A stretch of 64,000 nt of DNA, taken from contig NZ_CP043311.1 of the NCBI RefSeq assembly GCF_008807375.1, positions 3,948,001-4,012,000 of the forward strand, written 5' to 3'. Below are positions 7,838-16,158 of the stretch, one piece after another; positions within the stretch are counted from its first letter, which is position 1; every line of letters begins with the position of its first letter. The notes under the pieces were generated by a model that saw only the letters and a program-made list of their open reading frames with translations, was not told the origin of the DNA and ran no database searches. The stretch comes from Pseudomonas lalkuanensis (lineage in GTDB: Bacteria; Pseudomonadota; Gammaproteobacteria; Pseudomonadales; Pseudomonadaceae). Both the position numbers and the translations under genes were made by a program.

Positions 7838-9661
7838 ATGAGCCAAGTCGATCTGATCTCCCCGCTGAGCTTCATCGCCCGCCTGCCGGCCAACCTGCCA
7901 CGCGTGCCGCGCATGCTGCTGGGCCTCTACTACACCGGCATCCGCAACCGCGAAAAGGCATTGTCCCTGGGCTGGGCACTGGAGCGCGCCGCGCGGTTGT
8001 ACCCGACGCGCCCGGCCGTGATTGATGAACAACGCCGGATCAGCTATGCCGACTTCAACGCCTGGAGCAATCGCCTGGCCCACGCACTGAAAGCAGAAGG
8101 CGTGGCGCACGGCAGCGTCGTGGCGGTCATGCTGGAGAACCGTATCGAAGTGCTGGCGGTTCTTGGCGCCCTGGCCAAGCTGGGCGCCATCGCCGCCCTG
8201 GTGAACACCACCCAGCGCGGCAAGGTGCTGAGTCACAGCCTCAACCTGGTCAAGGCCAGGCACTTTGTGGTGGGTGAGGAACTGCGCGGCGCTTTCGACG
8301 AAGTCCGCGCTGAACTGGAGGACGCCCGCCGCTGCTACTGGGTGGCCGATGGTGACTGCCTGACCGCCCCCGGCGACGCCCCGCCCGGCTGGCAGAACCT
8401 GATGCGCCTGGCCCAGGATCAGTCCGGCGACAACCCGGTGGAAACTGGCCGGGTGCGCCTCAAGGACGCCTGCTTCTACATCTACACCTCGGGCACCACC
8501 GGCCTGCCCAAGGCGTCCATCCTCAGTCATGGCAAGTGGATCAAGGCCTTCGGCGGCTTCGGCCACTCCGGCCTGGGCCTCGGCGAGAACGACGTCTTCT
8601 ATCTGACCCTGCCCTGCTACCACAACAATGCGGTCACCGTGAGCTGGGCCTCGGTGCTGGCCGGCGGCGCCGCCATCGCCCTGCGCCGCAAGTTCTCCGC
8701 CAGCAACTTCTGGAAAGACGTGGCCCGTTACCAGGCCACTTGCTTCGGCTACATCGGTGAGCTCTGCCGCTATCTTCTGAACCAACCACCCTGCCCCGAG
8801 GAACAGGGCAACAGCCTGACCTGCATGATCGGCAACGGTCTGCGCCCGTCGATCTGGGCCGAGTTCAAGGCGCGCTTCGGCATCGAACGGGTGATGGAGT
8901 TCTACGCCTCCAGCGAAGGCAACATCGGCTTCACCAACGTGTTCAACTTCGACAATACGGTGGGCTTCTCACCGGCCACTTTCGCCATCGTCCGCTATGA
9001 CCTGGAAAACGACCGCCCGCTGCGGGATCACCGTGGCCTGATGGAAGAAGTCGGCAAGGGCGAAACGGGCCTGCTGATCAGTGAAATCAGCGACAAGTGG
9101 CCCTTCGACGGCTACACCGACCCGGCCAAAAGTGAGGCGGTGATCCTGCGGGACGTATTCAAGAAGGGGGATGCCTGGTTCAACACCGGTGACCTGATGC
9201 GCGGAATCGGTTGCAAGCACGCACAGTTCGTCGATCGCCTCGGCGACACCTTCCGCTGGAAAGGCGAGAACGTCTCCACCACGGAAGTCGAGAACGCCCT
9301 CGGCGCCTTTCCCGGCGTGGAGGATGCGGTGGTCTACGGTGTCGAGATTCCCGGCACCAACGGTCGTTGCGGCATGGCGGCCCTGCGCCTGGGCAGTGGC
9401 ACGCAACTGGATGGCCAGGCCCTGGCCGTTCACCTGGATCGCGAACTGCCAGCCTACGCCTCACCGCTGTTCGTGCGCCTGCTGGCGGAAGTGGAGACCA
9501 CGGGCACCTTCAAGTACAAGAAGACCGACCTGAAGAAGCAGGCCTACGACCCGGCTGCGGTGAACGAGCCCCTCTTCGCCCGCCTGCCCGGCGAACCCCA
9601 TTTCCGTCCGCTGGACGGGACGCTGTACCAGGCGATCCAGCGCGGAGACTATCGCTTCTGA
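7838..9661 (+). CDS. atuH: AtuH, long/very-long-chain acyl-CoA synthetase
   Basis: ANL-superfamily acyl-CoA ligase of 607 residues, expected to activate a terpenoid or long-chain acid (for example citronellate) to its CoA ester with ATP. The AMP-binding P-loop IYTSGTTGLPKASILSHG begins near residue 214. Further C-terminal are EFYASSEGN, the GDL-containing FNTGDLMRGIG, and RLGDTFRWKGENVSTTEVE, then a C-terminal lysine region (FKYKKTDLKKQ). The extended FATP-like layout resembles eukaryotic SLC27 synthetases. It is separated from atuG by a REP pair, so it may have its own promoter; the ribosome site (GCGAGA) is weak. No terminator is obvious after it, and the gene on its 3' side is convergent. 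Confidence 0.87.
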   Translation: MSQVDLISPLSFIARLPANLPRVPRMLLGLYYTGIRNREKALSLGWALERAARLYPTRPAVIDEQRRISYADFNAWSNRLAHALKAEGVAHGSVVAVMLENRIEVLAVLGALAKLGAIAALVNTTQRGKVLSHSLNLVKARHFVVGEELRGAFDEVRAELEDARRCYWVADGDCLTAPGDAPPGWQNLMRLAQDQSGDNPVETGRVRLKDACFYIYTSGTTGLPKASILSHGKWIKAFGGFGHSGLGLGENDVFYLTLPCYHNNAVTVSWASVLAGGAAIALRRKFSASNFWKDVARYQATCFGYIGELCRYLLNQPPCPEEQGNSLTCMIGNGLRPSIWAEFKARFGIERVMEFYASSEGNIGFTNVFNFDNTVGFSPATFAIVRYDLENDRPLRDHRGLMEEVGKGETGLLISEISDKWPFDGYTDPAKSEAVILRDVFKKGDAWFNTGDLMRGIGCKHAQFVDRLGDTFRWKGENVSTTEVENALGAFPGVEDAVVYGVEIPGTNGRCGMAALRLGSGTQLDGQALAVHLDRELPAYASPLFVRLLAEVETTGTFKYKKTDLKKQAYDPAAVNEPLFARLPGEPHFRPLDGTLYQAIQRGDYRF

Positions 9662-9694
9662 GTCTTGAACCCCGCCTTGTGGTGTGAGCACGTC

Positions 9695-10201
9695 CTAGCG
9701 CTTGAATTCGAACTGCAACTCGGCGCCCTCGACCGAACGCCAGTAGTCGTCTTCCCGCTCGTTGTGGATCAGCTTGCCGTTGAGCTGGAAGGGGCTTTCC
9801 GGGGCGGGTTTCTCCACGAACATCTGCGGCAATAGCGGCTGGTCAGCCAGGTCGGCCGCCGCCTCGGTCGGCTGCAACTGCTCCACCAGATCCTTCGGCA
9901 GAGTGAGGTCGAGCTTGGCTGCAGGCAGCCGGGCCGCAACAGTCGGCTCTGCCGCCGGTTCGACCGGCTTGGCCGGGGCGGGAGGCGTTGGCGCAGGTTT
10001 CGGTGTCGGCGCGGGCGGCGGTGGAGTCGGCCTGGACTCGGGCGCGGGCGGCGGTTCCACGGGCGCGGCCGGCTCCGGCGCCGGGCTGGAGGTCAGCGGC
10101 GGCGGCGCCGGAGGCGCTTTGGGCTGGGACGGCGCTTCCTTGTCGCAGGCCGCCAGCAGGGTCAGTGCCAGAGCGGCACAAAGCAGATGAATTGAACGCA
10201 T
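9695..10201 (-). CDS. Proline-rich lipoprotein downstream of the sigma/anti-sigma pair
   Basis: Lipoprotein of 168 residues with no named family. The signal peptide ends in the lipobox LAAC with the lipidated Cys19. The mature part starts with a linker very rich in Pro and Ala (about residues 25-85), typical of proteins that reach across the periplasm. It ends in a charged domain (PFQLNGKLIHNEREDDYWRSVE region). An upstream in-frame start at 10510 exists but would run through the anti-sigma gene; the start at 10201 gives a proper signal peptide. It lies 76 bases beyond sbrR on the same strand, so it may belong to that transcript. The function is unknown. Confidence 0.75.
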   Translation of the reverse strand: MRSIHLLCAALALTLLAACDKEAPSQPKAPPAPPPLTSSPAPEPAAPVEPPPAPESRPTPPPPAPTPKPAPTPPAPAKPVEPAAEPTVAARLPAAKLDLTLPKDLVEQLQPTEAAADLADQPLLPQMFVEKPAPESPFQLNGKLIHNEREDDYWRSVEGAELQFEFKR

Positions 10202-10277
10202 GAAAGCACTTGCCAAGGCGAAGATGGCGCAATGCTCCACCTTGGCCAGCATCGTGGCAAGTCCGCCGTGATCGCCC

Positions 10278-10946
10278 TCAGCGCTCACCTTCCAGCTCAC
10301 GCAGTTCCGCCGCGATATCTCGCTGTGGATAGCGCGCCTGCAGTTCGTCCAGCAGCTTGTGCGCTTCGTCGCGCTTGCCCGCCTTCTCCAGCTCCAGCAC
10401 GCGCCGCAGGTCGGTATCGATCCCGGCAGACGCCGCCTTGGCCTTGGCCATCTCCTCCTTGGGCACGGCCTCTTCCAGGCGCATGGACTCGGCCTGACGT
10501 GCCTCATCACTGACGCTGTCGGCCATGGCCGAGGCCTTCTTCTCGACCTGGGCCGGGGGGCTGGCGAGCGTGGCCGGCGCGGCTCTGGACATGGGCGCAG
10601 CCGCCGGGGCCGGCGCGGAATACGGCGCGGGGCTGGCAGCTGGCGCGTCGAAGCGCTGCCTGGCCTCTTCCTGGGTGCGCAGTGTCAGGCTCAGGCCAAT
10701 ACCCAGGGTAGCGAAGCCGGCCACAGCAACCGCCCAACGCTGCCGGCCACCGGCGCCAAGCAGCCAGGCGTGCAGGCGCTCGCCGAGCGACGGGCGACGT
10801 TCAGGCCGGTTCCGGGCGGCCTGGGCAGCAGCCGCGGCGAGGATACGCTGGTCCAGCGACGCCGACGGTTCATCGTGGCTGTGGCGGCGATAGTGCTCGA
10901 GCAGTTCACGTTCCATGGCGTCCGGCTTGTGCGGTTCTCGGTTCAT
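10278..10946 (-). CDS. sbrR: SbrR-like membrane anti-sigma factor
   Basis: Protein of 222 residues with a cytoplasmic N-terminus of about 70 residues, a single membrane segment (WAVAVAGFATLGIGLSL, about 71-88), an Ala/Pro-rich linker and a periplasmic helical tail. I see no zinc-binding HxxxCxxC of the ZAS anti-sigma group. Its ATG overlaps the stop of the sigma gene by four bases (10943-10946), the usual coupling of an ECF sigma factor with its inhibitor. From memory, P. aeruginosa PA2895/PA2896 (SbrR/SbrI, controlling swarming and biofilm formation) sit next to the atu cluster as here, so I infer orthology. The anti-sigma role is inferred from topology and coupling. Confidence 0.75.
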   Translation of the reverse strand: MNREPHKPDAMERELLEHYRRHSHDEPSASLDQRILAAAAAQAARNRPERRPSLGERLHAWLLGAGGRQRWAVAVAGFATLGIGLSLTLRTQEEARQRFDAPAASPAPYSAPAPAAAPMSRAAPATLASPPAQVEKKASAMADSVSDEARQAESMRLEEAVPKEEMAKAKAASAGIDTDLRRVLELEKAGKRDEAHKLLDELQARYPQRDIAAELRELEGER

Positions 10947-11533
10947 GCGGATACCTCCTCGGCCGCGGCCGGGTCGGCCAGCAGCCGACGCAACTTCTGC
11001 AACGCATAACGCAGGCGGCTTTTCACCGTCTCCGCGGGGGTGCGGGTAAGTTCGGCGATCTCGGTCAGTTCCAGGTCGCCATGGGCGCGCAGGAGGAACA
11101 CTTCGCGCTGCTCGCCCGGCAGTTCGTCCAGGGCCGCGCGCAGGCGCTGCTGATCCTGGCTGAGGGATAACTCCCGCTCGGGGTCCTGGCTCTCACCCGC
11201 CAGCGCCTCGCCGTGCAGCGCCTCATCGAAGGCTTCTTCACGACCCTGGAGGCGGCCGTGCTTGCGCCAATGGTCGATCAGGCGATTGCGGGCGATCTGG
11301 TAGAGCCAGGTCTTGAAACTGGCCTGCCCAAGTGGCGACGACTCGCTGCGGATCAGGTTCAGCCAGGTTTCCTGGAAGATTTCCTCGGCCAGCGTGCCGT
11401 CGCCACACAGGCCGCAGAGAAAACGGTAGAGGCCGAGGCGATGGCGCGCGTAGAGCACGCCAAAGGCCTCGGCATCGCCATTTCGGTAACGCCGCAGCAA
11501 GGCGGCGTCGTCATCCGTGAGAATCGCGTTCAC
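10943..11533 (-). CDS. sbrI: SbrI-like ECF RNA polymerase sigma factor
   Basis: ECF sigma-70 factor of 196 residues. Region 2 covers about residues 9-85 (core-binding EAFGVLYARHRLGLYRFL; -10 recognition FKTWLYQIARNRLIDHWRKH) and region 4 about 130-185 (LDELPGEQREVFLLRAHGDLELTEIAELT). The start is a GTG at 11533, one base after the stop of the von Willebrand gene; no ATG fits the region 2 border better. The stop overlaps the anti-sigma start. Location beside the atu cluster matches PA2896 (SbrI). Transcription probably starts in front of the von Willebrand gene, where an ECF-type promoter is visible (13298-13326). Confidence 0.82.
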   Translation of the reverse strand: MNAILTDDDAALLRRYRNGDAEAFGVLYARHRLGLYRFLCGLCGDGTLAEEIFQETWLNLIRSESSPLGQASFKTWLYQIARNRLIDHWRKHGRLQGREEAFDEALHGEALAGESQDPERELSLSQDQQRLRAALDELPGEQREVFLLRAHGDLELTEIAELTRTPAETVKSRLRYALQKLRRLLADPAAAEEVSA

Positions 11534-11534
11534 G

Positions 11535-13259
11535 TCATTCCTTCCGCGCGTGGGATGGGGCAGGAGTTTGCAAGCTTTGCGCGAGTTCCACCAGTTGCAC
11601 GAACTCGCCGCGCAGGCCGAAGCGATCGTCGCCACGGGCCCCACGGGCCAGCGCGGCGCTGTCTTCCAGACCGAAGTCTCCGGTGTACTGGCCACCCTTG
11701 AGTTGCTGGGCGAAGGCTGCAACCGCGGCGGCGAAACGCAGGTCCTCGCCGGCCTGGTCCAGCGGGATCGCCTTGCCGGCTGCGATGGGGCGTTCCAGCA
11801 AGCGGCTCTGCTCCGAGCCCGGGGCCTTGTAGCGCACCCGCAGCCAGGCCAGCTCGCCAGCCTTGCCCTCGGCCCTCGCGACGCTCTGGTAGCGCAGCGG
11901 CTCCAGCCAGCCCTTGGCACCAGCGGGCACGATCTCATAGAGCGCGGTAATGGTATGCCCGGCCCCGATCTCGCCGGCATCCACCTTGTCATTGCTGAAG
12001 TCTTCCCGCTTGAGGGCACGATTCTCATAGCCCAGCAGGCGGTACTCACTCACTTCGGCGGGGTTGAACTCCAGTTGCAGCTTCACATCCCGCGCCACCA
12101 CCGACAGCGTGGAACCGAGCTGATCCACAAGCACCTTGCGCGCCTCGCGCAGGTTGTCGATGTAGGCGTAATTGCCATCGCCGGCGTCGGCCAATTGCTC
12201 CATCAACCGCTCGTTGTAGTTGTCCACGCCGAACCCCAGGGTGGTCAGGGAGACTCCGCCCTTGCGCTTCTGCGCGGCCAGTTGCTTGAGGCTGTCGAAA
12301 TCGCTGATACCGACATTGAAGTCACCGTCGGTGGCCAGGAGGATTCGGTTGATGCCATTCGGGATCAGGCCCTTCTGGGCTTCGGCATAGGCCAGCTGGA
12401 TGCCAGACTCGCCCGCCGTGGAGCCACCAGCGCTCAGCTGTTCGATGGCGGAGCGGATTTTCGCCTTCTCGTTGCCGGGCGTGGAGCCCAGCACCACCCT
12501 CGCCTCCCCGGCATAGGTGATCAGGGAAACACGGTCCTGCGGACGCAATTGATCCAGCAGCAACTTGAGGGTGCCCTGCACCATGGGCAGGCCCTCGCGA
12601 CGGTCCATGGAACCTGAGACGTCCACCAGGAACACCAGGTTGGCCGGGGCCAGATGCTCGGCGCTGCTGTCGGAGGCCTTGATCGCCACGCGCAACAGGC
12701 GGGTTTGCGGATTCCAGGGGGTCTGCGCCTGCTCGATACCGATACCGAAGGGCACGTCGCCTTCCGGCTGCGGATAGTGGTAAGGGAAGTAGTTGACCAT
12801 CTCCTCCAGCCGCACGGCATCCGCTGGCGGCAGCTGGCCGCCGTTCAGGAAACGCCGCACATTGGCGTAGCTGCCAGTGTCGACATCGATGCTGAAGGTG
12901 GATATCGGATCGCTGGCAACCGCGTGGACCGGGTTGTCGGGAAGATGCTGGTACTGCTCGCGGGGCACGTCGCGATAGCCTGGTTGCAACGCATCCGCCA
13001 TGGGGGCAGGCGCGATCATGGGCATCTGCCGCACCTCGGCGGCGTAATCGGCGCGCTTGGCCATGGCTGCCGGCGCACTGGCCTTGCTCTCCTCGCGCAG
13101 CTCCGGCTCCACCTGGATCGATGCGGGCGGCGGCGCCTCGGCCTTGCCGCTGGCGGGTGCAGACGCATCCTGCGCACTGCAGGCGGCCAGGGCCAGCAGC
13201 AGGCCGGCGGTGAAGCCGGCGGCCAGGGGTTGGTGCTGAAGGAAACTGTGGCTGGACAT
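11535..13259 (-). CDS. von Willebrand factor A domain lipoprotein (YfbK type)
   Basis: Lipoprotein of 574 residues with lipobox LAAC (lipidated Cys27), a Pro/Ala-rich linker, and a conserved region before the vWA domain (STFSIDVDTGSYANVRRFL, about 120-138). The vWA domain has an intact metal site DVSGSM (Asp213, Ser215, Ser217) and LLATDGDFNVG further on. The C-terminal part resembles DUF3520. Related YfbK proteins are envelope proteins of unknown exact role. It is the first gene before sbrI, with one base between stop and GTG, so the two are probably translated together; it may be a sensor, target or partner of the sigma system. That role is inference. Confidence 0.82.
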   Translation of the reverse strand: MSSHSFLQHQPLAAGFTAGLLLALAACSAQDASAPASGKAEAPPPASIQVEPELREESKASAPAAMAKRADYAAEVRQMPMIAPAPMADALQPGYRDVPREQYQHLPDNPVHAVASDPISTFSIDVDTGSYANVRRFLNGGQLPPADAVRLEEMVNYFPYHYPQPEGDVPFGIGIEQAQTPWNPQTRLLRVAIKASDSSAEHLAPANLVFLVDVSGSMDRREGLPMVQGTLKLLLDQLRPQDRVSLITYAGEARVVLGSTPGNEKAKIRSAIEQLSAGGSTAGESGIQLAYAEAQKGLIPNGINRILLATDGDFNVGISDFDSLKQLAAQKRKGGVSLTTLGFGVDNYNERLMEQLADAGDGNYAYIDNLREARKVLVDQLGSTLSVVARDVKLQLEFNPAEVSEYRLLGYENRALKREDFSNDKVDAGEIGAGHTITALYEIVPAGAKGWLEPLRYQSVARAEGKAGELAWLRVRYKAPGSEQSRLLERPIAAGKAIPLDQAGEDLRFAAAVAAFAQQLKGGQYTGDFGLEDSAALARGARGDDRFGLRGEFVQLVELAQSLQTPAPSHARKE

Positions 13260-13297
13260 GGGACGCCTCCTGGGAACGAATGAGCCATTCGCACCAG

Positions 13298-13326
13298 TAG
13301 ACGGAGGCGCCGCCCAGAACGGGTCA
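13298..13326 (-). promoter_or_regulatory. Candidate ECF-type promoter for the vWA-sbrI-sbrR operon
   Basis: On the minus strand, TGACCC (13326-13321) and CGTCTA (13303-13298) are separated by 17 bases. CGTC-type -10 elements are typical of ECF sigma factors. Transcription would begin near 13290, about 30 bases before the vWA start, with CTCCT-complement ribosome site at 13266-13270. This would allow autoregulation. It is seen by eye only. Confidence 0.45.
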
Positions 13327-13345
13327 AGGCGGAGTGGATTCCTGA

Positions 13346-13392
13346 AGGGCTGCTTTGCAACCAGCCCTTGGCGAACGAATTCGCCCCTACAG
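13346..13392. repeat. REP element overlapping the end of the MocR gene
   Basis: In reverse orientation it reads CTGTAGGGGCGAATTCGTTC, then GCC and AAGGGCTG...CAGCCC, matching the second element at 6726-6766. GGGCTG (13347-13352) and CAGCCC (13362-13367) form the inner stem. The TAG stop codon of the MocR gene (13389-13387) lies inside the repeat. Confidence 0.75.
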
Positions 13393-14820
13393 GCCAGCCT
13401 CCTGGCAGAGCTGCTTGGCCAGCATGCCGAGGGTCATGATGGCCCGCTCGGCCTCACGATTCCACGGGATGCCGCAGTTCAGCCGCACGCAGTGGTTGAA
13501 CTGCTCGGTGTTACTGAAGATCAGCCCCGGCGCGATGCTGATGCCCTGCTGCAGGGCGCGCACGTGCAGGTCCTTGGTGTTCACCTTGGCCGGCAGGCTG
13601 ATCCAGAGGATGAAGCCGCCGTTGGGTCGGGTGATCTGGGTGCCTTCGGGGAAGTACTGCTGCACGCCCAATTGGAACGCGGTGAGGTTCTTCCGGTACT
13701 CCTGGCGGATGTAGCGCAGGTGCCGGTCGTAGCCACCGTTCTCCAGGTAGGCGGCGACCCCCATCTGGGTGACGCTGCATGCCGAGTGGGTGCTGAAAGT
13801 CTGCAGGCGCTGGATCTCCGCCTGGTACTTGCCGGCGATCATCCAGCCGATACGCACCCCAGGCGATAGGGTCTTGGAGAAGCTGGAACAGTAGATCACC
13901 CGGTCATCGAGGTCGTAGGCCTTGATCGCCTTCGACGGCCCCTGGTCGAACATCAGCTCGCCGTAGATATCGTCTTCGATGATCTGGATGTCGAAGTCAG
14001 AAGCCAGACGCAGCAGTTGCTTCTGGCGCTCCTCGGGGATGGTGCCCCCCAGGGGATTGCTCAGCCGCGCGGTCAGAACCAGCGCCTTGATCGGCCACTG
14101 GTTGGCGGCCAGTTGCAGGGCCTCCAGGCTGATACCGGTGGTGGGGTCGCTGGGAATCTCGATCACCTTCAGGCCGAGCAGGTCAGCCAGTTGCAGCAGG
14201 CCGTAATAGGTCGGCGACTCCGTGGCGATCAGGTCGCCGGGACGGGTCAGCACGCGCAGGCTCATCTGCAGGGCGTCCACGCAGCCATGGGTGATCACCA
14301 CTTCGCTCGGATCCACCACTACACCGGCATCGCGCATGCGGATCGCCACCTGGCGCCGCAGCGGTTCGAAGCCAGGGCTGAACATGTAGCTGAAGGCACG
14401 CGGGCTGTGGAAACGGGTGACCTTGGCCAGTTGCTGATGCAGGGTACGCACCGGCAGGTAGTCGACGTGGGGCACTGCCGCGCCCAGGGGGAACACACCT
14501 TCACGACGGGATTCGGCCAGTACCTGCTGGATGATGCTGGCGCGGGTGACCAGGCCAGGGCGCTCGACGCGGGCGATATCCGGGGTGGATGCGGTCAGGG
14601 CCGGCGTCTGGTGAACGTAGAAGCCGGACTGCGGACGGGCGCGGATCAGGCCCTGGTCTTCCAGGCTGGCATAGGCCTGCAGCACGGTGGCGTGGCTGAC
14701 ATTGAGCTGGGAACTGAGCTTGCGCACCGAGGGTACGCGTTCGCCGGGCTGGTAGACGCCACGGCGGATGTCATCGGCCAGTTGCTGGGCGATGCGCTGG
14801 TAGAGCAACAGATTGGTCAT
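13387..14820 (-). CDS. MocR-type (GntR/aminotransferase) transcriptional regulator
   Basis: Protein of 477 residues combining an N-terminal GntR winged helix (about 5-75, with GERVPSVRKLSSQLNVSHATVLQAY) and a class I aminotransferase-like domain that binds PLP. The lysine segment YCSSFSKTLSPGVRIGWMIAG holds the expected Schiff-base Lys. Family members (GabR, PdxR, TauR) are PLP-responsive activators or repressors that bind paired direct repeats. The start at 14820 is supported by alignment of the HTH; a GTG at 14877 would add 19 residues coded by the operator region. From gene order it corresponds to PA2897 of P. aeruginosa. The usual divergent target gene is absent: the neighbour is convergent-free same-strand ompA-like. 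Confidence 0.88.
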   Translation of the reverse strand: MTNLLLYQRIAQQLADDIRRGVYQPGERVPSVRKLSSQLNVSHATVLQAYASLEDQGLIRARPQSGFYVHQTPALTASTPDIARVERPGLVTRASIIQQVLAESRREGVFPLGAAVPHVDYLPVRTLHQQLAKVTRFHSPRAFSYMFSPGFEPLRRQVAIRMRDAGVVVDPSEVVITHGCVDALQMSLRVLTRPGDLIATESPTYYGLLQLADLLGLKVIEIPSDPTTGISLEALQLAANQWPIKALVLTARLSNPLGGTIPEERQKQLLRLASDFDIQIIEDDIYGELMFDQGPSKAIKAYDLDDRVIYCSSFSKTLSPGVRIGWMIAGKYQAEIQRLQTFSTHSACSVTQMGVAAYLENGGYDRHLRYIRQEYRKNLTAFQLGVQQYFPEGTQITRPNGGFILWISLPAKVNTKDLHVRALQQGISIAPGLIFSNTEQFNHCVRLNCGIPWNREAERAIMTLGMLAKQLCQEAGL

Positions 14821-14828
14821 GTAGGCGG

Positions 14829-14879
14829 CACCTGTATCACTGGACCGAAACACTATCCGAACACCTTGTAACTGCACCG
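14829..14879. promoter_or_regulatory. Direct-repeat operator in front of the MocR gene
   Basis: CACCTGTATCACTGGACCG at 14829-14847 and CACCTTGTAACTGCACCG at 14862-14879 share CACCT, GTA, ACTG and ACCG in order, with starts 33 bases apart (about three helical turns). MocR regulators such as GabR bind two same-face direct repeats at this distance, so autoregulation is likely. Confidence 0.55.
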
Positions 14880-14929
14880 GTACAGATCGGGAAATTGTGG
14901 GCGTTACAGTGGATTTGTCCAGGCACTAA

Positions 14930-14966
14930 AAAGCCCCGGCGCCGAACGGCGACCGGGGCCCTTCGT
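14930..14966 (-). terminator. Rho-independent terminator after the OmpA lipoprotein gene
   Basis: On the minus strand GGCCCCGG...CCGGGGC is followed by TTTTT. The stem uses + strand AGCCCCGGCGCC and GGCGACCGGGGC around an ACGG-type loop. It lies 9-45 bases beyond the stop of the OmpA-like gene and separates it from the MocR gene. Confidence 0.85.
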
Positions 14967-14974
14967 TTCAGGCG

Positions 14975-15787
14975 TCAGCGTGCCGGGCCGAGCTCGCCCT
15001 TTTCGTTGGAGAAGACAATCTCCACGCGGCGGTTCTGCGCCCTGCCCCGGTTGGAAGCGTTTTCCGCTACCGGGAAGGCTTCGCCGTAGCCCTGGACCTG
15101 GATGCGCTTGGCATCGATGCCGAGGTCGACCAGAGCATCGGCCACCGCTTGCGCGCGGTCGGTGGAAAGCCTGAGGTTGTCCGGCTTGGTGCCGCTGCTG
15201 TCGGTGTAGCCCTCGATGCGCACGACGCGTCGCGGGTTGAGCTGGAGGAACTGCACCAGCTTGAGCACGGTGCGGTTGGCCGAAGCCTTGAGATCGGCGT
15301 GACCGGTATCGAACAGCACATCACCCAGGGTCATCACCAGACCGCGATCGGTTTCGGTGGCGGCCAGGGCGATCATTTGTTCTTCCAGCCACTTGCCCTG
15401 CTGCTGAACGCTGAGCATCTTGGCTTCACGCAGTGCCAGTTGCAGGCGCTCGCGCTCCAGTTGCAGCTTGGCGGCGCGGGCCTGGTTCTGGCTCTGCTCG
15501 CTGTTCTGGCTGGCGATTTCGCTGTAGCGCTGGCTCAGGTAGGCGTAATGGACGACGTCGACATCGTTGCCCCAGTAGCTGGACAGTCGCTCGGCGCGGG
15601 CCAGGGACTCGCCGGCCCGGATGACGTCCTTGGGCGCGGCGCTGAGGACGTTCTGGTCCTCCTTGACCTTCTGGAACATCTGCCGGGCCTGCTCCAGGCT
15701 CTGTTCGGTCTGCTGCTGGTTGGCGCAACCGCCAAGCAGGCCGAGGCCGATCAGCAGGCCGGCGGTCAATGCATGATTGCGCTTCAC
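14975..15787 (-). CDS. OmpA-family lipoprotein with DUF4398-like N-terminal helix region
   Basis: Lipoprotein of 270 residues. Signal peptide ends LLGGC (lipidated Cys21). Residues about 25-130 are a charged helical region similar to the neighbouring DUF4398 lipoprotein. Residues about 150-262 are an OmpA C-terminal peptidoglycan-binding domain, with VLFDTGHADLKASANRTVLKL, IEGYTDSSG and NLRLSTDRAQAVADAL, and the terminal NRRVEIV. It probably tethers outer membrane to cell wall. Its start overlaps the DUF4398 gene by four bases, making a three-gene unit with the solute-binding protein gene. A terminator follows. Confidence 0.85.
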   Translation of the reverse strand: MKRNHALTAGLLIGLGLLGGCANQQQTEQSLEQARQMFQKVKEDQNVLSAAPKDVIRAGESLARAERLSSYWGNDVDVVHYAYLSQRYSEIASQNSEQSQNQARAAKLQLERERLQLALREAKMLSVQQQGKWLEEQMIALAATETDRGLVMTLGDVLFDTGHADLKASANRTVLKLVQFLQLNPRRVVRIEGYTDSSGTKPDNLRLSTDRAQAVADALVDLGIDAKRIQVQGYGEAFPVAENASNRGRAQNRRVEIVFSNEKGELGPAR

Positions 15788-16158
15788 TGCACATCTCCCA
15801 ACTGCTTGCGCAGGCGATTGATCCGCGACGTCAGCTCGGCCAACTGGTCCTGGCTTTTCTTGGTCAGCACCTTGGCCTCGGCGAGCCGCGCGTCCAATTC
15901 GGCTTCCTCGGCGAGGATGCGGGCACGCTTGTAGTCCTGCTCGCCCATGTTCTTCTCGGCCAGGGCGAGCTTGTCCTGGGCAAGCTTCATTTCCTCGATC
16001 TGATCGGTGGCGCCAACGGCCGTGGCCTGCTCCACCGCCTTGTGGGTCAGGCGCATCTGTTCGATGGGCGCCGGGTCGTTGGCGCAGCCGGCCAGGGCCA
16101 GCAGAGCCAGGCCGGCTGCAAACAGGGGTGTCTTGCTCACTAGAGGATTCCTAATCAT
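15784..16158 (-). CDS. DUF4398 lipoprotein
   Basis: Lipoprotein of 124 residues with lipobox LAGC (lipidated Cys25). The mature part is almost fully helical and rich in Ala, Glu, Lys and Gln, with heptad-like spacing consistent with a coiled coil (about 35-120). Its start and stop each overlap a neighbour by four bases, so it is translationally coupled to the solute-binding protein gene before it and the OmpA lipoprotein gene after it. DUF4398 proteins often accompany OmpA-like lipoproteins in Pseudomonas. The function is not known. Confidence 0.8.
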   Translation of the reverse strand: MIRNPLVSKTPLFAAGLALLALAGCANDPAPIEQMRLTHKAVEQATAVGATDQIEEMKLAQDKLALAEKNMGEQDYKRARILAEEAELDARLAEAKVLTKKSQDQLAELTSRINRLRKQLGDVQ

